Below, in pieces: positions 56,850-64,000 of a stretch of 64,000 nt of DNA. The position numbers and the translations under genes were made by a program. How positions within the stretch are numbered: the stretch's first letter is position 1; each line of letters starts with the position of its first letter. The stretch spans positions 62,001 through 126,000 of the forward strand of contig QJNS01000189.1 in assembly GCA_004154925.1 (NCBI GenBank), written 5' to 3'. A model generated the notes under the pieces. It worked only from the letters and a program-made list of their open reading frames with translations, ran no database searches and was not told the origin of the DNA. This DNA comes from Monosporascus cannonballus (Eukaryota; Ascomycota; Sordariomycetes; Xylariales).

Positions 56850-57125
56850 CTAGAATACGTGCTGAGTAACGTACGTCGATAAGGGGGGTTTGGCACCCAT
56901 GCTGACACTGTCGTCCACAGCGTCCCACGGGGAGGCCTCCGATTCCAGCTCCGGTTCGCTAATATTTTCGTCTCTGTGAGTCTCGGACTGCCGAGTAAGG
57001 CTACGAAAGATCGACAACAAGGCCGGCCGAGCCTCGATAGCCTGCGTTGACTCTGGGGCCTGCTCTGCCGACGATGACGCCGGCGCACTAGACGTCTCAT
57101 CTGTTGCCGTGTGCGAAAGACTCAC
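56850..57125 (-). CDS. Hypothetical small acidic disordered protein
   Basis: 91 codons, minus strand. Ser/Thr/Glu-rich and low complexity: SSAPASSSAEQAPEST, SRNDE-type acid segments and SEPELESEASPWDAVDD. No signal peptide, membrane segment or known domain. Composition is typical for fungal disordered exons, but the end (TYVTQHVF) is unconvincing and introns cannot be excluded. The overlapping frame 56,774-57,100 is Arg-rich and looks like its shadow. Not recognised. Confidence 0.3.
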   Translation of the reverse strand: MSLSHTATDETSSAPASSSAEQAPESTQAIEARPALLSIFRSLTRQSETHRDENISEPELESEASPWDAVDDSVSMGAKPPLSTYVTQHVF

Positions 57126-57456
57126 AAGACATTATACTAGCCCCGACGTTCCTCCCCCTTATGAATAAATCACGAGATCATCTCAGGCAATGATCGTCGG
57201 ATCGTCATGATAGTTGCCGCAGAAGCACATCATAAAGTATGCTCATCCTCCCGGTCGCGCAAGAAGATGACACCGTCAACGCGAGGAACACTAGCTTAGC
57301 GATTCTATGCGAATCAGACCAGGAAACGAAGGTATAAAACCGCCCAGGCGCGGCCACTAAGTTTTATTCCGCTAGATCCAACCCAGCCTGCAATTCGGCC
57401 AGCTCCTCGCTAAGATACCAACCTGCAACACCAAAGTCATAGCCAGACATTTCATC
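57126..57456. other. Intergenic, likely promoter of secreted-protein gene
   Basis: No gene. Contains ACGAAGGTATAAAACCGCC at about 57,327-57,345, a TATA-box-like GTATAAAAC about 120 bp before the start codon at 57,457. Confidence 0.5.
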
Positions 57457-58068
57457 ATGAAGCCAGCCACAGTTTCGAGCACTTTCCTCTCTATTCTCTC
57501 GCTTGTTAGCGCAACGCGATGGAAGGTCGAAATCGACTACACGAGAGCCGAGCCGTGCGTGGACGGCAACGACATACTCTACGCCGACGACCTCACGGGC
57601 TGTAGCGTCGTGGCCGCGAGCTGGCCGGAATCGGACCGGGGGAAATGGGGTGCCTCCACGCACCTGTGCGGAAGCATCATCGAGGACGCGGACGAGTTCC
57701 AGCGCATCATCCAGGAGGACGGGCGAGGCTACGAAGGGCTGTCCATGGCGGATTCGTGGGATTTCCTCGGGGACGACCTGGGCCAGCCCGAAAGCATCTA
57801 TCTCATCGGGTCGGTCGATTCGAGCGGCAACGAGAACTTCCCGACCGGAAACCAGCGCATTCGAGACTTCCTCCAGAACGACGCCGGGATCACGGCCGCC
57901 ATTAACCAGGACCACACGTACACCGGAAACGGCAACGAGGCTACAGCAGAGTTGCAACCCGTGGGACGGGAACCGGATTTGGCTCTTCCGGTCTTAGGGG
58001 GTCGTATCTTTGCTTCGACAATGGGCCTCGCAACATCTGATCAACGGATGGGTGGTTTAGTGCATTAG
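57457..58068 (+). CDS. Predicted secreted protein, unknown function
   Basis: 203 codons from an ATG 120 bp after a TATA-like box. The first 20 residues, MKPATVSSTFLSILSLVSAT, look like a signal peptide with cleavage after VSA. The mature part is acidic and contains VEIDYTRAEPCVDGNDILY, GCSVVAASWPES, HLCGSIIEDADEF and NEATAELQ, with three cysteines in the first half. Length, secretion signal and lack of a known domain are as in effector candidates of fungi; I do not recognise a family. The last 35 residues after ELQ look less protein-like, so the 3' end may be spliced or shifted. The opposite-strand frame 57,364-57,957 is a shadow. It lies between the tRNA cluster and a convergent gene, 1.7 kb from element H. 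Confidence 0.65.
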   Translation: MKPATVSSTFLSILSLVSATRWKVEIDYTRAEPCVDGNDILYADDLTGCSVVAASWPESDRGKWGASTHLCGSIIEDADEFQRIIQEDGRGYEGLSMADSWDFLGDDLGQPESIYLIGSVDSSGNENFPTGNQRIRDFLQNDAGITAAINQDHTYTGNGNEATAELQPVGREPDLALPVLGGRIFASTMGLATSDQRMGGLVH

Positions 58069-58514
58069 GGCCGGGTTGTTTGGGGGTTAGGGGGGGGCTT
58101 CCTTGAAATACGAGTTTTGTCGGGGGTTAAGAGGTGGACGGTTATTGCATAGTTGTTATTATTCCGCGTATTTTCTGTCGCCCATTCACAGACTGATGAA
58201 TAGTTTCCACTCACCGAGATTGTAAGCTACTGGCTTGTTCTATCAAGCCCTGGGCATTGTAACGGAGTTGAAATTTCGGAATTGGTTAGTCAAGTCTTGC
58301 GTGACGACCATTCTCAACATTCGGATGCTACGACTGGCTCAGTTTATGTAGCATTTCAGTCGTATCCTAGGAACCCTGGTATACACCGACGGTCAAGGCG
58401 TGATGGTTTAAGAATCAGGGACATATCTACAGTTGTCTGCGAGCCGGGTCGGTAGTGCAAGAATGGGAACTCTAAGTGAAACTTGTAAATTCATCCGGTA
58501 GAAACTCTGGTACT
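58069..58514. terminator. Convergent 3' flanks of two genes
   Basis: The intergenic space between the ends of the secreted-protein gene (plus) and the DUF3433-type gene (minus). Both would end their transcripts here; no sequence-specific terminator can be pointed to. Confidence 0.4.
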
Positions 58515-61500
58515 TCACACGTCGGGCGCATCGACCCGCCCGAACAGTGCCCCGCCGGAGGGGCTCCTCCCCGTGACGCTGGACGAGATCTCGGGATCCA
58601 GGGCGTAGTACAGGAGGCCCGCGAGGCTCGTCGGATCGATCGGCATGTGCGGCCACCTCACCAGGAAGGAGCCGACGACCACGAGAATCATCAGGCACAG
58701 GATGATGATGGAGATCCAGGTGCAGGGCTCGAACCCCGGGTACGAGCGGCGGGCCTCGAACGGCACGTTGCTCAGAAGCAGCGGCAGCAGCTCGGCGAAG
58801 ACGCCGGCGGCGGCCACGACGCCGAGGTAGAGGTCGCGGCGTCGGCGACGGAGCGTGGAGGCTGCCCCGCTGAACACGCTTGTCGGCGGCGCCGTCTGTA
58901 TCGCCTCCTGCGCGTAGTGCTGGTTCCGCCGATTCAGGAGTCGGAAAGGGCTCATCGATGCGACGGCTGTCGACGCGTTAGCGTGCACGCACCGGCGGCA
59001 CAATAAGACGGGGCCGGACTTACAGTAGAAGAAGGAGTCCCAGACGAAGGCGAGCGACACGCCGGTGGCCGCGAACAACACCCGTAGGCCGAGCGACTCG
59101 CCGGTCACGATCGTGCCCGCCCGCCTCTCCCCGGTGATGTTGTATACCAAAACGAAGATCAGTGCGGCGCATAGGAACGAGAGGAGCATCGCCCTGCCCG
59201 GGAAAGTGAGGAGGAAGAACGGCATCCCGTGGCCCCTGGACCCCCGGCTGACGAACGTGACGGATTCGACCCGGCCTCTCCTCAACGGCTGACCCGCCTC
59301 GCTCGAGATCAGGATCCCGTATTTCAGCACCCCGTTGTCCTTCCAGTAGTCGAGGACGAAAGACCTCCCTCCGAACCTCCTGAGAGTGCCGTCCGCCGTG
59401 ATCTTCTTGCCCTTGCGGAGGCGCCCCAGCAGGAGCCGGATGTCGGGGTTCGTCCCGAGATGGGCCATGTGATGGAGGCTCCACGGCCGGAAGCTCCGGG
59501 ACTGGACGACCCCCGTCCTCCACCTCCGGAGGACGGCGGCCACGATACATGTCAGGGCGAGCATGAAGGCGAGGATTCCGATCACGGCCCGGGCTGTGTT
59601 GGGACGGATCGCGACGGCCGTGGCGCAGTCCGTGGCCGTCCCGTTCCCGACGACGCAACCCGGACCCTCAAGCCTAAGGCGAGCTACGTCCCCGCTCAGG
59701 GGGATGAGAACAGCGCTGGCGAGGACGAGCGCGCCGGTCAGGCTCGGTAAGGCGTGCCCCCTCGAGGCCGAGCGGATCCCCACGAGCAGGCTCCTCGGGC
59801 CCGTCGTGTCGAGGCACAGCGATTCCGAGGCGGGAGCACCGCTGTGCGACGTCATGGCGTGGAAGGGTTGGTAGAGCTTTGCGGTTCGGTTGAGTATGCG
59901 CACGGGAATGGCTAATGCGATCGCGGCTAACGTGGGGAACACGAGGACGAGGAAGTATTGCGCATCCGAGACCCGCATAGCGCTCTCCGGATCGACGCCA
60001 CCGACGCCGCCGGGGTCGGCCGTGTTGGCGGGGGTCGCCGTCACGACCAAGACGGTAGTGGATGATATGGGCACCATTTCTGTGATAGTCCTCGTCGCAA
60101 TTCCGTTCTCGTCGCGGAGAGTACGCGTCGTGGGCGCTTGCGCGACATCCGTGGTGGTGGTGGCCGTGGGATGGCCGAGGCGATCATGGAGGGTGGTTTC
60201 GTAGGGCACGGCGTAGTACGTCAGGGTCCTGGTAGGCCGTCCTTGGTAATCTGTCAGGATAGTCTTCTGCGCCTGATAGAGCAGCGCCCAGGTCTCGGTC
60301 TTCGTAGGTCTTCCGTCCGTATCGGTCTCCACCGTCGTGGTAAAAGTCCTGTAGGCCCAGATGGGGGTTGCTTTCCCTCCGCCGACCTCGGTCGGTGTAT
60401 AGAGTGTCAGGGCCGACTGGATGAGCCGGTGTCCAAAGTCGATCTCGTGCGTCATACTAGTCGTCGTCGCGACCCGGGAGTAGTCGTCGTCATCGTCCGA
60501 GGTCGGGGCCTCGAGGGCCGGCACCTCCGGGTGGGCGTTTGTCGATGTATCCTCGGTTAGGACCAGCGTCGTGAAGGGCTCCGGGTCCGAGGGCGAATCC
60601 GCGTCCCGGGTGCTCGTTTTTGTGACGGAAACCGCGCCGGCCTCGCCTGTTTCGCTCGCCTCCGCCGCAGTTGTTGTTTCCGGAGGAGAGGGTGGCTTCG
60701 CCGGACTGGATTGCTCTTTGGATACGGTTCCCGTACTCGACAAAGTCAGCGTAATCGGGATCGACGGGCCGGACGGGTCACTGGTGGGATTCTCGCTACT
60801 AGGAGGTCCGGTGCCGGGCCCATCCGTGCTGGGGATGGAGGTTCCCGGGGGCCGCGGCGACGATGAGGGCTCGAGGCCTCCCTCCGCCTCGCTACTCGAT
60901 GACGGTACTGGTGCTATGAACGTGGTGGGCTGGGCGATGATAGGCCCGGTCGTGGTTGACGGCCCCGGGGTAGGCAGTCCTTGGGTAGGTTGCTCTTGAG
61001 AAGGTTGTCCCTGTGTAGGCTGCCCTTCTGTAGGCTGCCCTTCTGTATGCTGCCCTTCTGTAGGCTGCCCTTCCGTGGGCTGCTCATGAGCGGGCTGGGC
61101 CGGGGTGGGTTGTCCCTGGGTAGGGTGTTCTGAGGTAGGTTGTTCTGTTGTAGGTCTGTCCGTGGTGGGCTTTTCCGTAGCGGTTTGTTCTGATGCCGGC
61201 GGTTGTGTAGTAGATCCTTGCGCAGGAGGTCCTTCGGTAGGGGGCTCTTGTATAGGTCCTTGCGTTGGGGGTGCTTGGGTACTAGGTTGTTGTGTAGTAG
61301 GTCCTTCTGTAGGGGATTCTCGTGTGGGTCCTCGTGTTGGAGGTGCTTGTGTAGTAGGCTGTTCTGTCGTCGGCTGCCCTGTCGTAGGCTGTTGTGTGCT
61401 GGGTCGTTCCGATGTAGGTTGTTCCGGGCTGGGCTGTGCCGTGGTGGGTTGGTCTGCGGTGGGTTTTCCTTGGGTCGGCTGTTCTGATGTGGGCTGTTGC

Positions 61501-63419
61501 GTAGTGGGTTGCCCCTCAGACGGCGGTCCCTGGCTCGGTCCCCCCTGAGTGGGTTTCGGGGGTTGTTCCGTCTCCGTAAGTTGAGGTTCGGTGGGCTGGG
61601 GTTGGGCTGGATGTTGATCGCTGGGGCCTGGCGATTCCGTAGGTTTTGCCGGCGAATCTGTCGGCGTGCGAGACGTGCCTGGCGCATCGACGGGCAGTAT
61701 CGACAATTCCGGCTCCTTGCTCGGTATTGCAGTGTTTTCCGTAGTCGAGGTAGGCTCCGGGGGTTGGTCTGTGTGTGGAGGGGGCTGCGTCTCTACCGGA
61801 GGCTTAGGTACGGTGCTGTCCTTTGTTGTATTCTCCGGCTTCTCGGTCTCGGCTGGAGGTGGACTATCTGTAGTTCTGACGCTTGTGGTGGGCTCCGGGG
61901 GCTTATCGGGGGGGTTCTCGGTGTGTGGAGGTGTTTGCGTCTCCACGGGGGGCTTAGTCTCGGTCTTCTCCGTAGTCGTAGTTTCTGGCTCCTGGGTCGC
62001 GACAGGAGGTGCGCTGTTTGTGGTCTCGGCGCTCGTGGTCGGCTCCGGGTCGCTTGGAGGCTCCAGGATTTTAGTAGGTTGGGAGGTTCCCGGGGGCGGC
62101 GATGTTTCCGGGGTGTCCGGAGGCTGATGATCGCCGGTCTTCGTGGGTTCTTGCGTTGATGGCACCTTTGACGTAGGAGCTGGGGGTTGCTGGGACGTCT
62201 GGGTGTCCGTGAGGGTCGGTTCCTCTGGACTAGGCTTTGGTGCGGAGGTGCTGGGGGCTTCTACTTCGGTATTCGACGTCGGGGCGTCCGGGGCCTCCGT
62301 AGTCGTCTCTGTCGGGAGAGGCGCGATAGGCTCGACTGTGGTCGTCGTCCCGGGATTCGAGGTATCCGACGGAGTGGGTGGCGGATTTTTAGGAATAGTT
62401 GGGACGTCGGTTGTTGTGGTAGGGGCCTCGGGAGCAGTAGGGAGATCCGCTGCGGTCGTTGTCTCGGTCGTAGCGGGAACGGTCGGCTGTTGCTCGGCCG
62501 AGGTTTCCGTTATCTGCGTGCTCGGCGCGTTGCTTGTCCGTGTCATACGAGTCTCTTGCGGGGGTTGGACGACCGTTGGCGGAGTGGTGTCCGGGCTCTC
62601 GGTGGGAATAGCAGGCGTTTCCTCGGTCGGAGGAACCGGAGAGGGAGAGTTAGTGTCGTCGTTGCCCACTGGGTGTTCATTCTGGCGTCCCTGTAGCAGG
62701 ACGCCCGCCGACCCATCGTCGCCCGCAGAGCCCTTACGGGACGAGGGAGAGTGAAGAAGTTCCGGGGTGGAGTCCCGACCATCTGCAGCACTGGGCGTTT
62801 TCGAAGCATCCGGGAACAGATGCACCGCCAGCTCTGTTAAGCTCAACAAGACAACCAGCGCCGCGATAAGGGCGAACAGGAAGCGCTTTCTAAGGACCGG
62901 CGGCCGGTAGTTTGGCGCATCGCACGGAACACGTTCCTCGACATTCCCCTCCGACCCCTTGTAGCTTATGCTCGTCGATGGGTCGTCTACGCACAGCCCG
63001 TCGGAGGCTTCCGTACCCGGGCGGACTTCGATCCCGAGCCCGGCTCTGAGGCTCTTCGTGAGTGATGCGTTGGTCGCCCGAGGCCCGTAATATCCGCCAT
63101 ACTCGGCGTAGTCCCCTATGTCCACCTCGGGATGCCCATCATCGTGGACTTCGAGGTAATCGCCGCTGATCAGCGTGGTATCCGAGAGTGCCGGTGAGCT
63201 ATGAAGGCCCTCGGTCCCGGGGCCACCGCCCGGGTTTCCCTGCCGAAGAATGCTCTGCACCTGGCGGCGGAACTGAGTCGGCGTCCGTCTCTCGTGTGAC
63301 GGTCCGTGGCCTTCGTCGCCGTCGGTCTGGGGGACTTTCGCAAAGACACCTCCGCCACTCCGGCCCCGTCCGGTTGTCGCACGATGCATGGCAAGGGTCC
63401 GGGTCTGACCGGGGGCCAC
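58515..63419 (-). CDS. Mucin-like multi-pass membrane protein, DUF3433 family
   Basis: 1,634 residues, single exon. Residues 1-175 are a polar cytosolic-like part. A first membrane segment is FLFALIAALVVLLSLTELAV (about 185-205). Residues about 210-1,000 are a Pro/Thr/Ser-rich mucin-like stretch with 5-residue repeats (QPTEG, QPTTE), likely heavily O-glycosylated outside the cell. Then comes a domain with several membrane segments: YFLVLVFPTLAAIALAIPV, ALVLASAVLIPLSG, AVIGILAFMLALTCIVAAVL, LLSFLCAALIFVLVY, LFAATGVSLAFVW, and a last WISIIILCLMILVVVGSFL. The pattern YFLVL..PT..A..LAIP.RIL, then PF..L and a LDYW segment, matches fungal DUF3433 proteins of unknown function, which often carry such stalks. 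ATG at 63,419 is the longest start; Met at 63,386 is an alternative. Overlapping plus-strand frames are codon-bias shadows. Confidence 0.8.
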   Translation of the reverse strand: MAPGQTRTLAMHRATTGRGRSGGGVFAKVPQTDGDEGHGPSHERRTPTQFRRQVQSILRQGNPGGGPGTEGLHSSPALSDTTLISGDYLEVHDDGHPEVDIGDYAEYGGYYGPRATNASLTKSLRAGLGIEVRPGTEASDGLCVDDPSTSISYKGSEGNVEERVPCDAPNYRPPVLRKRFLFALIAALVVLLSLTELAVHLFPDASKTPSAADGRDSTPELLHSPSSRKGSAGDDGSAGVLLQGRQNEHPVGNDDTNSPSPVPPTEETPAIPTESPDTTPPTVVQPPQETRMTRTSNAPSTQITETSAEQQPTVPATTETTTAADLPTAPEAPTTTTDVPTIPKNPPPTPSDTSNPGTTTTVEPIAPLPTETTTEAPDAPTSNTEVEAPSTSAPKPSPEEPTLTDTQTSQQPPAPTSKVPSTQEPTKTGDHQPPDTPETSPPPGTSQPTKILEPPSDPEPTTSAETTNSAPPVATQEPETTTTEKTETKPPVETQTPPHTENPPDKPPEPTTSVRTTDSPPPAETEKPENTTKDSTVPKPPVETQPPPHTDQPPEPTSTTENTAIPSKEPELSILPVDAPGTSRTPTDSPAKPTESPGPSDQHPAQPQPTEPQLTETEQPPKPTQGGPSQGPPSEGQPTTQQPTSEQPTQGKPTADQPTTAQPSPEQPTSERPSTQQPTTGQPTTEQPTTQAPPTRGPTRESPTEGPTTQQPSTQAPPTQGPIQEPPTEGPPAQGSTTQPPASEQTATEKPTTDRPTTEQPTSEHPTQGQPTPAQPAHEQPTEGQPTEGQHTEGQPTEGQPTQGQPSQEQPTQGLPTPGPSTTTGPIIAQPTTFIAPVPSSSSEAEGGLEPSSSPRPPGTSIPSTDGPGTGPPSSENPTSDPSGPSIPITLTLSSTGTVSKEQSSPAKPPSPPETTTAAEASETGEAGAVSVTKTSTRDADSPSDPEPFTTLVLTEDTSTNAHPEVPALEAPTSDDDDDYSRVATTTSMTHEIDFGHRLIQSALTLYTPTEVGGGKATPIWAYRTFTTTVETDTDGRPTKTETWALLYQAQKTILTDYQGRPTRTLTYYAVPYETTLHDRLGHPTATTTTDVAQAPTTRTLRDENGIATRTITEMVPISSTTVLVVTATPANTADPGGVGGVDPESAMRVSDAQYFLVLVFPTLAAIALAIPVRILNRTAKLYQPFHAMTSHSGAPASESLCLDTTGPRSLLVGIRSASRGHALPSLTGALVLASAVLIPLSGDVARLRLEGPGCVVGNGTATDCATAVAIRPNTARAVIGILAFMLALTCIVAAVLRRWRTGVVQSRSFRPWSLHHMAHLGTNPDIRLLLGRLRKGKKITADGTLRRFGGRSFVLDYWKDNGVLKYGILISSEAGQPLRRGRVESVTFVSRGSRGHGMPFFLLTFPGRAMLLSFLCAALIFVLVYNITGERRAGTIVTGESLGLRVLFAATGVSLAFVWDSFFYCKSGPVLLCRRCVHANASTAVASMSPFRLLNRRNQHYAQEAIQTAPPTSVFSGAASTLRRRRRDLYLGVVAAAGVFAELLPLLLSNVPFEARRSYPGFEPCTWISIIILCLMILVVVGSFLVRWPHMPIDPTSLAGLLYYALDPEISSSVTGRSPSGGALFGRVDAPDV
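60960..61560. repeat. Minisatellite in mucin-like stalk
   Basis: Degenerate tandem array of 15 bp units (GGCTGCCCTTCTGTA on the plus strand), cleanest at 61,015-61,085, encoding QPTEG/QPTTE repeats on the minus strand. Coding-frame repeat numbers in such stalks often vary between strains. Confidence 0.75.
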
Positions 63420-64000
63420 TACCTACGTTGACCAGATTCGAAATCGATATCGCATCCCGGTTCGTCATCCGCATTTGCCTCGGACGGCCGATAAGAACGA
63501 ATTTCGAAGAACGCCGCCGGCGGACGTGGGCGTTTGCGATCGAAGGCGGGATTTGGATTGCATGAGGGCGGCGGATGGACCTCGACCTGCAGGCGCCGCA
63601 AGCCCTGGCGGGGTTTGATGGACGGAGTAAGGTGTGGCATCATGCGGTGTCGCCGCCCTCTGCAACGGTTGTGCAGCCTACTGCGTGCGTCGCCCGTGCC
63701 AACAGCGAATACCGAGGCGAAGCCTACGGGGCCGCCCCTACGAGCTTTTATCCGTGGCTATGTTCGACCAACCGTCATGCAACACTACACAACGAGCCAA
63801 TAAGCACTCGGGTGGGCGTGTGCCGGCCTCTCGTAGCCGCCAAAAGCCCAGAGGCGTATTTCTCTATCCGGACAATCAGATGCGGCCTTGGGTTGCATTT
63901 CCGTCCGACTTGCATGAGCAGCCTCGGTTAGTATTCGTTGGCGGGCTGTTTTTAGCATGCCCGCCGTCGATTGCTGCCTTTCTCCTCTATTTGCACGCAC
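63420..64000 (-). promoter_or_regulatory. Upstream region of DUF3433-type gene
   Basis: GC-rich DNA upstream of the minus-strand gene. Several open frames of 66-125 codons overlap on both strands with no coherent protein features, so no gene is called. No clear TATA box seen. The window ends before the next gene. Confidence 0.4.

Noticed and set aside
57364..57957. 197-codon minus-strand open frame opposite the secreted protein
   Set aside because: No signal peptide or domain, composition as expected from the antisense of an acidic protein.
60960..61560. CRISPR-like regular repeats
   Set aside because: Units are adjacent without unique spacers, in frame with a protein, in a eukaryotic genome.
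61105..62754. Several plus-strand open frames of 94-220 codons rich in Gly/Val/Cys or Arg
   Set aside because: Shadows of the Thr/Pro-rich repeats of the DUF3433-type gene.

Overview
The window looks like chromosome sequence of a filamentous ascomycete (Pezizomycotina) that practises repeat-induced point mutation (RIP). Two extremely AT-rich blocks (about 1-45,780 and 48,050-55,400) hold only transposon relics. Their reading frames carry TAA/TAG where Gln or Trp codons are expected, and Cys-to-Tyr or Asp-to-Asn changes at motif residues, all C-to-T or G-to-A. Two GC-balanced islands (about 45,780-48,050 and 55,450-64,000) hold the host sequence. Intron-bearing tRNAs and a mucin-like DUF3433-type membrane protein fit this assignment.

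Region 1-8,974: unassignable RIPed DNA, a small repeat block, then a minus-strand Ty3/gypsy relic (element A). Region 8,983-45,779: a nest. The outermost layer is a DNA-transposon-like element with matching inverted subterminal TACCCACG-rich blocks at both ends. Inside it sits gypsy element F (10,704-45,141, minus strand), whose gag, protease, RT, RNase H and integrase pieces read in order from right to left. F is interrupted by gypsy element B (11,144-18,976), a copia-like solo LTR, an 11.3 kb element G with a RecQ-like helicase relic, two solo LTRs of the A/B family, gypsy element C (36,806-42,359) and a small gag-only LTR element D (42,948-44,462). B itself holds a solo LTR of D and a 0.7 kb TRIM. 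Subtracting the insertions returns F to about 7.3 kb, a normal gypsy length. Most insertions keep a 5-6 bp target-site duplication.

Region 45,780-48,050: a relic island with a broken gene start, two nested mini-elements and a 200-residue SET-domain ORF. Region 48,547-55,758: chromovirus H (minus strand, TSD TATAA), the best preserved element, with an antisense accessory ORF between pol and its 3' LTR. H ends 9 bp from a minus-strand cluster of three intron-containing tRNA genes (Glu-CTC, Tyr-GTA, Leu-AAG). Region 57,457-63,419: a small predicted secreted protein and a 1,634-residue mucin-like multi-pass membrane protein. No CRISPR, rRNA or bacterial feature was seen. The most interesting points are the fully resolved nesting, the helicase-bearing element G, the H insertion between a tRNA and its likely terminator, and the mirror-image RIP gradient in the two H LTRs.
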